Notes: generated by a model from the sequence alone, not told the origin. A DNA stretch of 64,000 bases from Paracoccus aurantiacus (GCF_007993065.1 NZ_VOPL01000001.1:744001-808000); one strand, 5' to 3'. Numbered from the stretch's first letter, positions 38,508 through 49,300 are shown. Numbers and translations are program-made.

Positions 38508-39557
38508 ATGATTCCCGTATTCGACGGCCATAACGATTTTCTGCAGCGGCTGGTGGTCGAAGGCGCAGATACCGCAAAAATCTGGGGCGAAGGCGACGGT
38601 ACGGGACATATCGACCTGCGCCGCCTGCAAGCGGGCGGCATGTTCGGCGGTTTCTTCGCGCTTTGGGCGCCCACGCCCGACCCTGCCGATGGGATCGACT
38701 GGAAGGCGCGTCAGCAAAACCCGCCCTACGCGGTGCCGCTGGATGGGCTCATCGACACCGGGGCTGCGACCGAACACATGATGCGCCTTGCCGGTCGTCT
38801 TGATGCGCTGGAACGTGCCGGCAGCCTGTCAATCTGTCGCAGCGTGGCCGAAATCACGGATGCCAAGGACGGCGGGCGCATCGCGGCTATCCTGCATATG
38901 GAGGGCGCCGAGGGGATTGCCGACCCTGAAACGCTTCATGCGTGGCACCGGATGGGGCTGCGATCGCTCGGTCCGGTCTGGTCACGGCAGAATGCCTATG
39001 GTCACGGCGTTCCCTTCGCATTTCCGGGCGATCCTGACAGCGGGCCGGGGCTGAGCGAGGCCGGCAAAAGGCTTGTCGCGGAATGCGACAGTCTGCGCGT
39101 TCTGGTCGATCTGGCGCATCTGAACGCGAAAGGGGTCGAGGATGTGGCCAGAATCAGCAACGCACCTTTGGTCAGCACCCATTCCGGCGCCCATGCCGTC
39201 GCGCAGTCCAGCCGGAACCTGACAGATGCGCAGCTTGATATGATCGCTGCGACCAGCGGGCTGGTCGGACTGAATTTCGCCGCCGGCTTCGTGCGCCCGG
39301 ATGGCCGCCGCCTGCCATTCGATGGCTTCGACCCCTATTTGCGCCATCTCGATCACCTGCTGGAAAAGCTGGGGGAGGATGGCGTCGCGCTCGGGTCCGA
39401 TTTCGACGGGGCGCTGATGCCGACGCATCTGCCAGACGCGGCTGCTCTGCCGGCATTTCTGGCCGCCATGACAGAACATGGCTATGGGGCAGAACTGGTC
39501 GAGAAAATCGCGTGGAAGAACTGGATGAGCGTGCTTAAGCGGACGTGGGAACGCTGA
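38508..39557 (+). CDS. Membrane-dipeptidase-family (M19) zinc peptidase
   Basis: 349 residues. AAGGAG lies 6 bases before the ATG at 38508; an ATG five codons earlier overlaps that site. VFDGHNDFLQRL supplies the HxD zinc ligands at the N-terminus, HMEGAEGI the bridging Glu, and STHSGAHAV and SRNLTDAQLDMIAATSGLVGLNF the later His ligands. GSDFDGA near residue 295 supplies the active-site Asp. No signal peptide, so cytoplasmic. Its 3' end overlaps the convergent thiN gene by 23 bases. Confidence 0.93.
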   Translation: MIPVFDGHNDFLQRLVVEGADTAKIWGEGDGTGHIDLRRLQAGGMFGGFFALWAPTPDPADGIDWKARQQNPPYAVPLDGLIDTGAATEHMMRLAGRLDALERAGSLSICRSVAEITDAKDGGRIAAILHMEGAEGIADPETLHAWHRMGLRSLGPVWSRQNAYGHGVPFAFPGDPDSGPGLSEAGKRLVAECDSLRVLVDLAHLNAKGVEDVARISNAPLVSTHSGAHAVAQSSRNLTDAQLDMIAATSGLVGLNFAAGFVRPDGRRLPFDGFDPYLRHLDHLLEKLGEDGVALGSDFDGALMPTHLPDAAALPAFLAAMTEHGYGAELVEKIAWKNWMSVLKRTWER

Positions 39558-40197
39558 GCGCATCAAGCGTAAGCCGCAGGCATTCCCGCGGCAGCATGAT
39601 CATCATCGGACCCTCGATCTGCAATCGCACCGGCCCAAGCGCCTGATTAGAGGTTCCGATGCGCTGATCGGGCGCGAATTCGATATCGTCCACCGGCCAG
39701 CGAAGCCCCGTGCTGCGGCCCCGCGCCTGCCCCATCGGGAAAAGCGAAACGCGCGTTCCGGCAATAAGGGGAAGGTCCAGATGGTCGGGGGCCAGAAAGA
39801 CGATGTCCTCGGCGGCCAGCATGATGCAAGGCGGGCTCGGGTGACGGACCATGACGTTCAGTGCGGCCAGCGTGTGATCCAGCCTGCGCCCTGAAAAGCC
39901 GACCGCGATGACGAAATCCGCCTTTATTCTGGTCAGGGCCTTCGCGAAATCGGTGCTGTCCTGTTCGGCAACATGGGTCAGCCGCGCCGGCCCAAGCGCG
40001 GCGCGGGTCTGGTCCGAAATCGAATCGAAATCGCCGATGGCGTGATCCGGCAGCGCGCCAAGTGCCACGGCCGCGTCTGCGCCCACATCCGCCGCAATCA
40101 ACCTGGGCGCGAAGGCCAGTGCGAGGTCCAGATCGGCAGCATCGACGGCCCCGCCCCCGATCAGGGTGACGCCATCGCTTCGGCGAGGCTCGCTCAC
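39535..40197 (-). CDS. thiN: Thiamine pyrophosphokinase
   Basis: 220 residues starting at a GTG (40197) that overlaps the stop of the DUF2842 gene (GTGA). VTLIGGGAVDAADL, IAADVGADAA, IGDFDSISDQT and EQDSTDFAKAL are the TPK catalytic-domain motifs. GFSGRRLDHTLAALNVM is also typical, and the C-terminal part is the thiamine-binding beta-domain. Makes thiamine diphosphate from thiamine and ATP. An upstream ATG (40335) would put most of the extension inside another gene. Confidence 0.9.
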   Translation of the reverse strand: MSEPRRSDGVTLIGGGAVDAADLDLALAFAPRLIAADVGADAAVALGALPDHAIGDFDSISDQTRAALGPARLTHVAEQDSTDFAKALTRIKADFVIAVGFSGRRLDHTLAALNVMVRHPSPPCIMLAAEDIVFLAPDHLDLPLIAGTRVSLFPMGQARGRSTGLRWPVDDIEFAPDQRIGTSNQALGPVRLQIEGPMMIMLPRECLRLTLDALSVPTSA

Positions 40198-40409
40198 CCT
40201 TCGTCCTTGCCAATGCCGGTGAAGATACGCTTGAACGGCATGATCCAGACGATTCCCAGAACCACGACCACCAGCAATTCGACCAGCATCGGCAGATCGC
40301 CGAAACGGTCGTAAAGCCATGCCAACAGCATCCACGCGATGATGAGATAGCCCGGCAGACCCAGAAGCAGGATCAGCAACGACAGACGCTTTCGGGTCTT
40401 GAGGTTCAT
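40194..40409 (-). CDS. DUF2842 small membrane protein
   Basis: 71 residues: KTRKRLSLLILLLGLPGYLIIAWMLLAWL and a second membrane segment, LVELLVVVVLGIVWIMPFKRIFTGI. This two-helix layout with the terminal W-(I/L)-x-P motif defines DUF2842, known mainly in alphaproteobacteria. It lies 5 bases downstream of purA and is coupled to thiN. Function unknown. Confidence 0.88.
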   Translation of the reverse strand: MNLKTRKRLSLLILLLGLPGYLIIAWMLLAWLYDRFGDLPMLVELLVVVVLGIVWIMPFKRIFTGIGKDEG

Positions 40410-40414
40410 CTCTG

Positions 40415-41707
40415 TCAGTCCGCGAAGGGATCGGTCACAAGAATGGTGTCGTCCCGTTCGGGCGACGTTGACAGCAGCGCAACCGGGCACTGGATCAGTT
40501 CTTCGACCCGGCGGACATATTTGATCGCCTCTGCCGGCAATTCCGCCCAGCTTCTCGCCCCTGCGGTCGATTCCGACCAGCCGGGCATCTCCTCATAGAT
40601 CGGCGTCACCTTGGCCTGCAATGCGGCCGCCGTCGGAAGATAGTCGTAAACCTGTCCGTCGATTTCATAACCGGTGCAGATCTTCAGCGTCTCGAACCCG
40701 TCCAGCACGTCAAGCTTGGTCAGAGCGATGCCGTTGACGCCGGAAATCGCGCAGGTCTGGCGCACCAGAACCGCATCGAACCAGCCACAACGGCGCTTGC
40801 GACCTGTGACGGTGCCGAATTCATGGCCGCGTTCACCCAGACGCTGGCCGTCCTCGTCCTCCAGCTCGGTCGGGAACGGGCCTTCGCCGACGCGGGTGGT
40901 ATAGGCCTTGACGATGCCAAGGACGAAGTCGATGGCGCTCGGTCCCATTCCCGTTCCTGCCGCCGCCTGCCCGGCGATGACGGTCGATGAGGTAACGTAG
41001 GGATAGGTTCCGAAGTCGATATCCAGCAACGACCCCTGCGCGCCCTCGAACAGAATGCGCTTGCCGGCGCGGCGCGCCTCGTTCAGCACCTTCCAGACCG
41101 GCGCAGCGTAGGGCAGCAGCTTTGGCGCAATCTCAAGCAGCTTTGCCTTCAGGTCGGCCCGGTCAATCGGTGCCGCGCCAAGGCCCTGACGAAGGGCGTC
41201 GTGATGGGCCAGCAGCCTGTCGAGACGCGAATCCAGCGTTTCCTCGTCGCCCAGATCGGCAAGACGAATGGTGCGGCGACCGACCTTGTCTTCGTAAGCC
41301 GGACCGATGCCGCGCCCTGTCGTGCCGATCTTCGCGGCACCCGCAGCTTCTTCGCGCAGCTTGTCCAGATCCTGATGCAAGGGAAGGATCAGCGGCGTGT
41401 TTTCCGCAATAATCAGATTATCGGTCGAGATTTCGACGCCCTGCTTCGCCAGCTTGTCGATTTCCGAAAACAACGCCCAGGGGTCCAGCACCACGCCATT
41501 GCCGATCACCGCCAGCTTGCCTTTGCGCACGATGCCTGATGGCAGCAGCGACAGCTTGTAAACCTCATTGCCGATAACCAGCGTGTGGCCCGCATTGTGA
41601 CCGCCCTGAAAGCGGGCGATGATCTCGGCCCGTTCCGACAGCCAGTCGACGATCTTGCCCTTGCCTTCGTCGCCCCATTGCGCGCCGACCACCACGACAT
41701 TGGCCAT
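40415..41707 (-). CDS. purA: Adenylosuccinate synthetase
   Basis: 430 residues; first committed step from IMP to AMP, with GTP and aspartate. N-terminal [17 protein letters not shown]-loop, [26 protein letters not shown] near residue 128, [22 protein letters not shown] near 220, and [10 protein letters not shown] near 300. First gene of a purA-DUF2842-thiN unit. The 217 bases on its other side hold its promoter and that of the divergent small gene. Confidence 0.98.
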   Translation of the reverse strand: MANVVVVGAQWGDEGKGKIVDWLSERAEIIARFQGGHNAGHTLVIGNEVYKLSLLPSGIVRKGKLAVIGNGVVLDPWALFSEIDKLAKQGVEISTDNLIIAENTPLILPLHQDLDKLREEAAGAAKIGTTGRGIGPAYEDKVGRRTIRLADLGDEETLDSRLDRLLAHHDALRQGLGAAPIDRADLKAKLLEIAPKLLPYAAPVWKVLNEARRAGKRILFEGAQGSLLDIDFGTYPYVTSSTVIAGQAAAGTGMGPSAIDFVLGIVKAYTTRVGEGPFPTELEDEDGQRLGERGHEFGTVTGRKRRCGWFDAVLVRQTCAISGVNGIALTKLDVLDGFETLKICTGYEIDGQVYDYLPTAAALQAKVTPIYEEMPGWSESTAGARSWAELPAEAIKYVRRVEELIQCPVALLSTSPERDDTILVTDPFAD

Positions 41708-41924
41708 TATGCTTCCCTTCCGCGATCAAGAATGCCGCAGACGGTATAGTCGCGCGGCTTCTGCGGGGAAAGCGTATTCGACGCCTTTTCATTCATATAA
41801 CAGATTGCAAGCGTCCCGCCTGGTGCAATGCTGCATTGCAGAGAAGCGACTGGTTAGGCCAGCAGATGTGACCTATCTTCGTGGGCATGGGAGGAAACCG
41901 TTCGTAACTCCGAAGAGGTTTCCA

Positions 41925-42143
41925 ATGTCGGTTCAAACCACAGAATTCACCCCGTCGCTGCGCGCCCGCATTGGCGCATGGTTCATCCGTGCCGGAGAGA
42001 GCCTGTCGCGCGCGATGGAAATGCACGCCCGCGTAGATCAGATTCAGGCCCTGCAGTCGAAATCCGACGAAGAGCTGGCTAAGCTGGGCATCACCCGCGA
42101 TCAGATCCCCTATCACGTGTTCCGTGACAGGGCCTGGCTGTAA
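41925..42143 (+). CDS. Small DUF1127-like protein
   Basis: 72 residues from ATG 41925, with GAAGAGG 6 bases upstream. One amphipathic N-terminal helix (LRARIGAWFIRAGESLSRAMEM) is followed by QALQSKSDEELAKLGITRDQIPYHVFRD, resembling the short L-x-x-LGI-x-R-x-x-I motif of DUF1127 proteins. These small proteins are often stress- or phosphate/carbon-linked RNA-associated factors in alphaproteobacteria. A strong terminator follows. Confidence 0.75.
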   Translation: MSVQTTEFTPSLRARIGAWFIRAGESLSRAMEMHARVDQIQALQSKSDEELAKLGITRDQIPYHVFRDRAWL

Positions 42144-42172
42144 GGCCTGCGCGAAAGCACCATTCAATCTGA

Positions 42173-42206
42173 AAACCCGCCCGAACTGTCGGGCGGGTTT
42201 TTCTTT
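42173..42206. terminator. Bidirectional intrinsic terminator between the DUF1127-like gene and alaS
   Basis: A perfect 12-base stem (aaacccgcccga / tcgggcgggttt) with a 4-base loop, followed by TTCTTTT on the plus strand and preceded by A-rich bases that give T's on the minus strand. It serves both convergent genes. Confidence 0.9.
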
Positions 42207-42254
42207 TCCTGTTCTGTCCGCAGGACCGAAGGCGAATGACCTTCGCGCGCCCGA

Positions 42255-44909
42255 TCAGGCCGCGCCGATCACCGCTTCGGCCGCCTCGAACGCCGCATCC
42301 GCCGCATTGAGCGAGGGCGCGCCGCCCTGCGCACGATCTGGCCTGCCGCCACCGCCCTTGCCGCCAAGCGCCGCCGTCGCCGCCTGAACCAGCGACACCG
42401 CGCTAAGCTTCTCTGTCAGGTCATTGGTCACGCCCGCCGCGACGGTTGCCTTGCCGTCGCTTTCGGCCAGAACCAGAACCGCGCCGCTGCCAAGCTGGCT
42501 TTTCATTTCATCGACAAGCGCGCCAAGATCCTTGCCCGAGACGCCTTCGACCTTGCGCCCGATGAACTTGACGCCCGCGATGTCCTTGGCTTCGGACGCG
42601 CCGCCGCCACCCATTGCAAGCTGACGCTTCAGCTGCGCGACCTCATTCGCCAGCGTCTTGCGTTCGTCGGACAGGGCCTTGACCTTGCCCACGACATCGC
42701 CCGCCTGCGCCTTCAGGATACCGGCGATTTCCGACAATTCTCGGTCAACACGGCGCAGTTCTGCCATCGCCGCCTGCCCGGTCAGCGCTTCGATCCGGCG
42801 GATACCGGCAGCGGATGCGGTTTCCGTGGTCAGCGCGAACATTCCGATATCGCCGGTCCGCGCGACATGGGTGCCGCCGCAAAGCTCCAACGAATAGGTC
42901 TGCTTGTCGCTACCCTTGCCGGACCCGTTCAGCTTGCCCATCGAGACAACGCGCACCTCGTCGCCGTATTTCTCGCCGAAAAGCGCCTGTGCACCAATGG
43001 CGCGGGCATCGTCGGGCGTCATGATCCGCGTATCGACGGGCGAGTTCTGGCGGATGAACTCGTTCACCTCGCCTTCGACCTGCGCGATTTCCTCAGCCGT
43101 CAGCGCCTTGTTGTGGCTGAAATCGAAGCGCAGCCGGTCATGTGCGTTCAGCGAGCCACGCTGCGCAACGTGATCGCCAAGCGCGCGGCGCAGCGCCTCG
43201 TGCAGCAGGTGCGTCGCCGAGTGGTTCGCACGGATATTGCTGCGATTGCTGTGATCGACCTCCAGCTTCGCGGCCTGACCACGGGTGATCTGGCCCATCG
43301 TGACTTCGCCGATATGAATAAAGACGCCGCCGGACTTCTTCGTGTCCGAGACGCGCACCATCCCGCTTTCGGTCTGGATCGTGCCGACATCGCCAACCTG
43401 ACCACCGGATTCCGCGTAGAACGGGGTCTGGTTCACCACGACCTGCACCGCCTCGCCTTCCTTCGCGACCTCGATCGCCGCTCCGTCGCGGACCAGCGAC
43501 AGCACCTGCCCTTCGGCGCTTTCGGTGTCATAGCCCAGAAATTCGGTCGCGCCGTGTTTCTCGCCCAGTTCGAACCAGATCGCCGCATCCTTCGTCTCGC
43601 CGCTGCCGGCCCAGGCGGCGCGGGCCTGCGCCTTCTGTTCGGCCATGGCCGCATCAAAGCCCGCCGTATCGACGTTGCGGCCCTGTTCACGCAACGCGTC
43701 CTGCGTCAGGTCCAGCGGGAAGCCGTAAGTGTCGTAAAGCTTGAATGCCGCTTCGCCCGGCAGATCAGCGCCTTCCGGCAGCTTGCCCAATTCGTCATCC
43801 AGCAAGCGCAGACCCCGGTCCAGCGTCTTGCGGAAGCGGGTTTCCTCGGACAGCAGCGATTCCTCGATCATCGACTGCGCACGGCCAAGTTCCGGATAGG
43901 CCGCGCCCATCTGCCGCACCAGCGCAGGCACCAGCTTGTGCATCACCGGGTCCTGCGCGCCCAGCATATGCACATGGCGCATCGCGCGGCGCATGATCCG
44001 GCGCAGCACATAGCCGCGCCCTTCGTTCGACGGCATCACCCCATCGGCCAGCAGGAAGCTGGTGGACCGCAGATGATCCGCGATCACCCGGTGATGGACC
44101 TTGCCCGGCCCGTCGGGATCGCTGCTGGTCGCATGGGCGGATGCCTCGATCAGCGCGCGCATCAGGTCGGTGTCGTAATTGTCGTGCTTGCCCTGCAGCA
44201 GCGCGCCGATCCGTTCCAGCCCCATGCCGGTGTCGATGGACTGCATGTCCAGATCGCGCATCGAGCCGTCTTCGAACTGCTCGTATTGCATGAAAACGAG
44301 GTTCCAGATCTCGATAAAGCGGTCGCCGTCTTCCTCGGCGCTGCCGGGGGGGCCACCCCAGATATGATCGCCGTGATCGTAAAAGATCTCGGTGCAGGGG
44401 CCGCAGGGGCCGGTCGGCCCCATGCGCCAGAAATTGTCGTCGGTCGGGATGCGGATGATGCGGTCGTCAGTCAGGCCCGCGACCTTCTTCCACAGATCCG
44501 CCGCCTCGTCATCGGTATGGTAAACCGTGACCAGCAGCTTGTCCTTCGGAATGCCGAAATCCTTGGTCAGCAGCTCCCACGCAAAGGGGATCGCTTCGGA
44601 CTTGAAATAATCGCCAAAGCTGAAGTTCCCCAGCATTTCGAAGAAGGTATGATGCCGAGCGGTATATCCGACATTGTCCAGATCGTTATGCTTGCCGCCC
44701 GCGCGCACGCATTTCTGCGAGGATGTCGCACGCTGGTAATCGCCCTTCTCGACCCCGGTAAAGCGGTTCTTGAACTGCACCATGCCCGAGTTGGTAAACA
44801 TCAGCGTCGGGTCGTTGCGCGGCACCAGCGGCGAAGACGCCACGGCCTCATGCCCGTTGCGCTTGAAGAAATCGAGATAGGTCGAGCGGATATCGTTAAG
44901 GCTGGGCAT
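42255..44909 (-). CDS. alaS: Alanyl-tRNA synthetase
   Basis: 884 residues, normal length. Class II catalytic core with [15 protein letters not shown] and [38 protein letters not shown] (motif 2 region). The editing domain carries [25 protein letters not shown] and the second zinc-site motif [13 protein letters not shown]. The C-terminal C-Ala domain ends in the [15 protein letters not shown] glycine-rich motif. The start at 44909 ([15 protein letters not shown]) is standard. The 90 bases upstream contain an imperfect hairpin (gcggggcc / ggccccgc). Confidence 0.98.
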   Translation of the reverse strand: MPSLNDIRSTYLDFFKRNGHEAVASSPLVPRNDPTLMFTNSGMVQFKNRFTGVEKGDYQRATSSQKCVRAGGKHNDLDNVGYTARHHTFFEMLGNFSFGDYFKSEAIPFAWELLTKDFGIPKDKLLVTVYHTDDEAADLWKKVAGLTDDRIIRIPTDDNFWRMGPTGPCGPCTEIFYDHGDHIWGGPPGSAEEDGDRFIEIWNLVFMQYEQFEDGSMRDLDMQSIDTGMGLERIGALLQGKHDNYDTDLMRALIEASAHATSSDPDGPGKVHHRVIADHLRSTSFLLADGVMPSNEGRGYVLRRIMRRAMRHVHMLGAQDPVMHKLVPALVRQMGAAYPELGRAQSMIEESLLSEETRFRKTLDRGLRLLDDELGKLPEGADLPGEAAFKLYDTYGFPLDLTQDALREQGRNVDTAGFDAAMAEQKAQARAAWAGSGETKDAAIWFELGEKHGATEFLGYDTESAEGQVLSLVRDGAAIEVAKEGEAVQVVVNQTPFYAESGGQVGDVGTIQTESGMVRVSDTKKSGGVFIHIGEVTMGQITRGQAAKLEVDHSNRSNIRANHSATHLLHEALRRALGDHVAQRGSLNAHDRLRFDFSHNKALTAEEIAQVEGEVNEFIRQNSPVDTRIMTPDDARAIGAQALFGEKYGDEVRVVSMGKLNGSGKGSDKQTYSLELCGGTHVARTGDIGMFALTTETASAAGIRRIEALTGQAAMAELRRVDRELSEIAGILKAQAGDVVGKVKALSDERKTLANEVAQLKRQLAMGGGGASEAKDIAGVKFIGRKVEGVSGKDLGALVDEMKSQLGSGAVLVLAESDGKATVAAGVTNDLTEKLSAVSLVQAATAALGGKGGGGRPDRAQGGAPSLNAADAAFEAAEAVIGAA

Positions 44910-44999
44910 GCGTCATCCTGGCGGCGGGGCCGTTGATTGCTGAATTGCAGCAGATGTAATGCGCCCCGGCCCCGCTGTCCACGCCTTGCGGCGGTCCTG

Positions 45000-45443
45000 T
45001 CAGCCGCCGTCGCGCATCTCGCGCTGGCGCATGGGCATGGCGTCGATGATTTCGGCGAAACGCGCCATGCTGACTGGGCTTTGCGACGAAAACTTCACCC
45101 CGCCATCCTTGCCGACCAGATAGACGCCGAACCCATCGGGCGACAACTGCCCGCGCAGATCACCCTGCGCGCCCGGATCGGTATCCGTGACGATCAGCAT
45201 GTCGCGGTCGGCGACGCCTTCCGCCTCATCCCGGAAAACCTTCATCTGGGCGGTGAAATCCGGGTCATCGGCGCGGTCAGCCATGACTATGACGGGCCGC
45301 GCTTCCCACCGGAAATCACCCAGATCGGTGTCGGCTGCGTTGACGGGCGCAGCTTTCGCTTGCCGCCATTCTTTCAGATCGGCTGCCATAGCGCCCCCTG
45401 CGATCAGCGCGCCAAACGCTGCGATTGCCATGAGATGTTTCAT
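45000..45443 (-). CDS. Exported DUF4174-like protein
   Basis: 147 residues from ATG 45443 with a signal peptide (MKHLMAIAAFGALIAGGAMA). The mature part LGDFRWEARPVIVMADRADDPDFTAQM, VFRDEAEGVADRDMLIVTD, GVYLVGKDGGVKFSS matches the thioredoxin-like fold of DUF4174, but without a CxxC. Function unknown; probably periplasmic. Confidence 0.82.
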   Translation of the reverse strand: MKHLMAIAAFGALIAGGAMAADLKEWRQAKAAPVNAADTDLGDFRWEARPVIVMADRADDPDFTAQMKVFRDEAEGVADRDMLIVTDTDPGAQGDLRGQLSPDGFGVYLVGKDGGVKFSSQSPVSMARFAEIIDAMPMRQREMRDGG

Positions 45444-45493
45444 GGTCAGGGAACGTGGCAGAGGCGGCAAAAGTTGCGCCGCCCCCGGCTGTA

Positions 45494-47788
45494 TCAGCCC
45501 TCTACCTTCGTGAAATCCGCGATCTCGCGCCCGGCGGCGCGGATGCGTGACAACAGATTCAACCGGTTGCGGCGCACGATCTGGTTGTCGGTGTTCACCT
45601 GCACGGCATCGAAAAACGCGTCGATGGGGGCGCGAAGGGCGGCGATGGCGGACATGGCGGCGGGGAAATCTTCGCTCGCCACGGCGGCCTTGATCGCCGG
45701 TTCGGCGGTGTCGAGCGCGGCGAACAGGGCGCGTTCTTCTTCCGTCTCGGCGAATTTCGGATCGGCCCCGAAGCTGTATTCGACGCCGTCCTTTTCCTCG
45801 GCCTGCGCCAGAATATTCGACGCCCGCTTGAGACCCTGCGTCAGGTTCTGCCCGTCCTCGGTCTTCAGCATATCGTTCAGCGCCGTCGCCCGGTTCACCA
45901 CCAGCACCAGATCGTCATTGCCGGGCTGAGCGAGCACGGCGTCGATGATGTCATGCCGGATGCCTTGGTCACGGAGATAGACCTTCAGGCGGTCGTGGAG
46001 GAAGGAGAGGAGGTCGGAGGCCTGCCCGATACTCGCTCTCGCGCGCTCGATTTTCTCTCGCTCTTGAACGTTATCCGCATCTAGTCGCTGTTCCATTGCA
46101 GAAAGAGCCTCAACGCCAGTGCGCTCCGAAATCGAGCCGGAATCGACAGCTGATAATATAACTTGAGCAAGGCTTCTTCCCTCATTTTCGTCGCCATTTT
46201 CCTTGTCAACGATCGCGCCTTGCTCGTCTAAATGCTCAGCAAACCAGAACAAAACGCCCTTCTGGTGCATTATATGCGCCCAGAGGGAATCGCGCATGTG
46301 CCAGCGCCCCCCACTCCCCAACACCAACCGAATAACCCCCAACGCCGCCCGCCGCAGCGCAAAGGGGTCTTTTGAACCCGTGGGCTTCTCATCAATTGCC
46401 CAGAAGCCGGTCAGCGTGTCGATCTTGTCGGCGAGTGCCACGGCGACCGAAACCGGCGCGCTTGGCACATCGTCCGACGGACCCAGTGGCGAGTAGTGGT
46501 CGCGGGCAGCGTCGGCCACGGCCTCGGGTTCGCCAGCCGCAAGTGCGTAGTAACGGCCCATCACCCCCTGCAATTCGGGGAACTCGCCGACCATATCGCT
46601 GCGCAGGTCCAGCTTGGACAGTTGCGCCGCGCGCGCTGCCTGATCCGGGTCGGCACCCACGAGAGGCGCGATCTCTCGCGCCAAAGCCGCGATGCGGGCC
46701 ACGCGGTCGGCTTGGCTGCCCAGCTTGTTATGGAAGGTAACGGATTTCAGCCCCTCGGCCCAATCCGACATGCCTGCCTTCGCTTCACGTAGGTCGTTTT
46801 CCCAGAAGAACAGCCCGTCCGACAGCCGCGCCGCCAGCACCCGCTGGTTGCCCGCAAGGATCATCTGGCCGTCATCGGCGGCCTCAATATTGGCGACGGT
46901 CACGTAACCTTCGATCCGGCCGGTCTTGGGATTACGGGCCGAGAAGAATTTCTGATGTTCCTTCATCGAGGTCTGCAACACCTCCGGCGGCAGGGCCAGA
47001 AAACGTTCTTCAATCGCACCCATCAAAGGCACCGGCCATTCGACCAGACCCGCGACCTCGGTCAGAAGACCCTTATCCTCGACAATCTCCCATCCCCGCG
47101 CGAAGGCGAGATTTGCGGCCTCTTGCGCAATTGCGGCCTCACGCTCTGCCGGGTCGAGCATGACCTTGGCGCGGCGCAGCTTTGCGGCGTAATCATCGAA
47201 ATTCGTGACGGAAAACGCGTCCGGCGCCATGAAGCGATGGCCGCACGTGCTGTCGCCCGATTGGATACCGTCGACCTCCAGCGGCACGACCTGCGCGCCT
47301 GCCTCATCCGTCAGGATACACAGGATCGAATGCAGCGGGCGCACCCAGCGAAGCGTGCCGGAACCCCAACGCATCGACTTGGGCCAGGGGAAGTTGCGGA
47401 TCGTGGTTTCCAGCACTTCGGCCACGATCTCTGCCGCCGGGCGACCGGGTTTTTCGACTACGGCGAAATAGACCTGCCCCTTCTTCTCGTCGCGAACCTC
47501 AAGCTGGTCCTTCGACAGACCCGTTGACCGCAAAAAGCCCTCCAGCGCCTTTTCCGGCGCGTCGGTGCGGGGGCCCTTGCGTTCTTCCTTGACCGCTTTC
47601 GACGCATCCGTCAGCCCATCGACCGACAGCGCCAGACGGCGCGGGGTCGAGAAGGCACCCGCAGACGCATAAGTCAGACCCGCCTCGACCAGACCGTCTG
47701 TCACCAGCTTTTTCAGATCCTCGCGGGCGCGGGCCTGCATCCGGGCGGGAATTTCCTCGGAAAAGAGTTCGATCAGCAAGTCGGGCAT
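45494..47788 (-). CDS. glyS: Glycyl-tRNA synthetase beta subunit
   Basis: 764 residues, longer than the usual about 690. N-terminal LLIELFSEEIPARMQ, KSMRWGSGTLRWVRPLHSILC, GHRFMAPDAF, and the HD-like region SKLDLRSDMVGEFPELQGVMGRYYA are all standard. Between LGVIRLVLGSG and SDLLSFLHDRLKVYLRDQGIRHD lies a segment about 60 residues longer than in E. coli GlyS. The DNA there (about 46030-46290) is visibly less GC-rich than the rest. The reading frame is intact. It functions as an alpha2beta2 enzyme with GlyQ, encoded two genes upstream. Confidence 0.96.
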   Translation of the reverse strand: MPDLLIELFSEEIPARMQARAREDLKKLVTDGLVEAGLTYASAGAFSTPRRLALSVDGLTDASKAVKEERKGPRTDAPEKALEGFLRSTGLSKDQLEVRDEKKGQVYFAVVEKPGRPAAEIVAEVLETTIRNFPWPKSMRWGSGTLRWVRPLHSILCILTDEAGAQVVPLEVDGIQSGDSTCGHRFMAPDAFSVTNFDDYAAKLRRAKVMLDPAEREAAIAQEAANLAFARGWEIVEDKGLLTEVAGLVEWPVPLMGAIEERFLALPPEVLQTSMKEHQKFFSARNPKTGRIEGYVTVANIEAADDGQMILAGNQRVLAARLSDGLFFWENDLREAKAGMSDWAEGLKSVTFHNKLGSQADRVARIAALAREIAPLVGADPDQAARAAQLSKLDLRSDMVGEFPELQGVMGRYYALAAGEPEAVADAARDHYSPLGPSDDVPSAPVSVAVALADKIDTLTGFWAIDEKPTGSKDPFALRRAALGVIRLVLGSGGRWHMRDSLWAHIMHQKGVLFWFAEHLDEQGAIVDKENGDENEGRSLAQVILSAVDSGSISERTGVEALSAMEQRLDADNVQEREKIERARASIGQASDLLSFLHDRLKVYLRDQGIRHDIIDAVLAQPGNDDLVLVVNRATALNDMLKTEDGQNLTQGLKRASNILAQAEEKDGVEYSFGADPKFAETEEERALFAALDTAEPAIKAAVASEDFPAAMSAIAALRAPIDAFFDAVQVNTDNQIVRRNRLNLLSRIRAAGREIADFTKVEG

Positions 47789-47789
47789 A

Positions 47790-48263
47790 TCAGTCCATCA
47801 CTCCGCGTTCCGGGGTTTTGTCGTTGATCTGGTGCCAGCCGAAAACGCGCCCGTCGGGATAGACGGCAAGCACGCGGTCCACATCAGGGTGGATTTCGGA
47901 CTGGGCAAGCCAGGCGCCGGCAGCGCCGGATTGAAGGTCATTGCCGATCTGGTCGGCATCGAAGCAGTCGAACCAGCCGGGCGCATAGGTGGGGGCGGCG
48001 ATCGGATAAGGCTCTGCCCCGTCGGGCAGCGGTGCGGTCAGCCGGGCACAGGCGCGCCAGCGGTTGGGGGCGCTGCTGCCGTCTATGGCGCGAATATCGG
48101 TCGCCTGAAGCGGCACCTCTGCGCCATTCACAACAGCGGTCAGGGCCACGCTGGCCGGGTCGATTTCATCGTAATAGGCATAGTTCTGGGCATACCAGAC
48201 GCCCGCACCCGCGGCAGCGGCGGATGCGACAATGGCGATCACGGCAACCTTGCCCCAGTTCAT
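47790..48263 (-). CDS. DUF6446-like membrane-anchored protein
   Basis: 157 residues from ATG 48263, coupled to the glyQ stop (ATGA). One N-terminal membrane helix ([26 protein letters not shown]), then a periplasmic domain with two Cys (RACARL and [11 protein letters not shown]) and [14 protein letters not shown] near the end. It belongs to a Rhodobacterales family of unknown function known for this position between glyQ and glyS. Confidence 0.8.
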   Translation of the reverse strand: MNWGKVAVIAIVASAAAAGAGVWYAQNYAYYDEIDPASVALTAVVNGAEVPLQATDIRAIDGSSAPNRWRACARLTAPLPDGAEPYPIAAPTYAPGWFDCFDADQIGNDLQSGAAGAWLAQSEIHPDVDRVLAVYPDGRVFGWHQINDKTPERGVMD

Positions 48264-49192
48264 TCCGCCGCCTGACCCAAGGGCGTCTGCATGAACAGAT
48301 CGGCGCATTTCTTGGTCAGTGCGCGGACGCGGCGGATATAATCGGCGCGTTCGGTGACGGAAATCACGCCCCGCGCATCCAGCAGATTGAACAGGTGGCT
48401 GGCCTTGATCGCCTGATCGTAAGCCGGCTGTGCCATGAGGATATTACGGCCCGCGCCGTCCGCCTCGGACGCGCTCACGATGCGTTCGCATTCCGCCTCG
48501 GCATCCTTGAAGTGCTGGAACAGCATATCGGTATCGGCAATGTCGAAATTCCACCGGCTGTATTCGCGTTCTGCCTGCATGAAGATGTCGCCGTAAGTCA
48601 GCGGAATGGGGCTGTCGGGATCATTAAAAGGCATGTCCATCACATGCTCGACCCCCAGCACATACATCGCCAGCCGTTCCAGACCGTAAGTCAGCTCGCC
48701 CGAGACAGGGTGGCAGTCATAGCCCGCGACCTGCTGGAAATAGGTGAACTGGCTGACCTCCATCCCGTCGCACCAGACCTCCCATCCCAAGCCCCATGCG
48801 CCAAGCGTCGGGCTTTCCCAGTCGTCTTCGACGAAGCGCACATCATGGGCCATCGGGTCCAGACCGATGGCGCGCAGGCTGTCGAGATACAGTTCCTGCA
48901 AGTCCGGGGGCGAGGGTTTGATGATGACCTGATACTGATAATAATGCTGCAGCCGGTTCGGGTTTTCACCATAACGCCCGTCGGTCGGGCGGCGCGAGGG
49001 CTGGACATAAGCCGCAGCCCAGGGGCGCGGCCCCAGCGAACGCAGGGTTGTCGCGGGGTGAAAGGTGCCCGCGCCGACCTCCATATCGTAGGGTTGCAGG
49101 ATCGCGCAGCCGGATTTCGCCCAGTGATTTTGAAGCCGCAGGATCACATCCTGGAAACAACGCGGCTTCTCATGGCTGCTGGGGCTGGTCAT
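48260..49192 (-). CDS. glyQ: Glycyl-tRNA synthetase alpha subunit
   Basis: 310 residues. [39 protein letters not shown] at the start, [29 protein letters not shown], and [29 protein letters not shown] are the conserved class II catalytic motifs of GlyQ. First gene of a glyQ-DUF6446-glyS operon. Divergent from the gene at 49301. Confidence 0.97.
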   Translation of the reverse strand: MTSPSSHEKPRCFQDVILRLQNHWAKSGCAILQPYDMEVGAGTFHPATTLRSLGPRPWAAAYVQPSRRPTDGRYGENPNRLQHYYQYQVIIKPSPPDLQELYLDSLRAIGLDPMAHDVRFVEDDWESPTLGAWGLGWEVWCDGMEVSQFTYFQQVAGYDCHPVSGELTYGLERLAMYVLGVEHVMDMPFNDPDSPIPLTYGDIFMQAEREYSRWNFDIADTDMLFQHFKDAEAECERIVSASEADGAGRNILMAQPAYDQAIKASHLFNLLDARGVISVTERADYIRRVRALTKKCADLFMQTPLGQAAE

Positions 49193-49300
49193 CGGGGCAT
49201 CCTTTTTCGTATGTCTGCCTGAATACGCGCGTGTTCATAGGCGCGGCGCGGGCCATGGTCAATCGGACCCGCGCAGAGGCAAAGATCGAGGAACAGGAAA

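Noticed and set aside
39535..39557. Convergent 23-base overlap of the dipeptidase and thiN 3' ends as a regulatory antisense device
   Set aside because: Short 3' overlaps are common in such a compact genome and nothing else supports regulation.
42867..44936. 689-codon open frame antisense to alaS
   Set aside because: Shadow of an intact AlaS.
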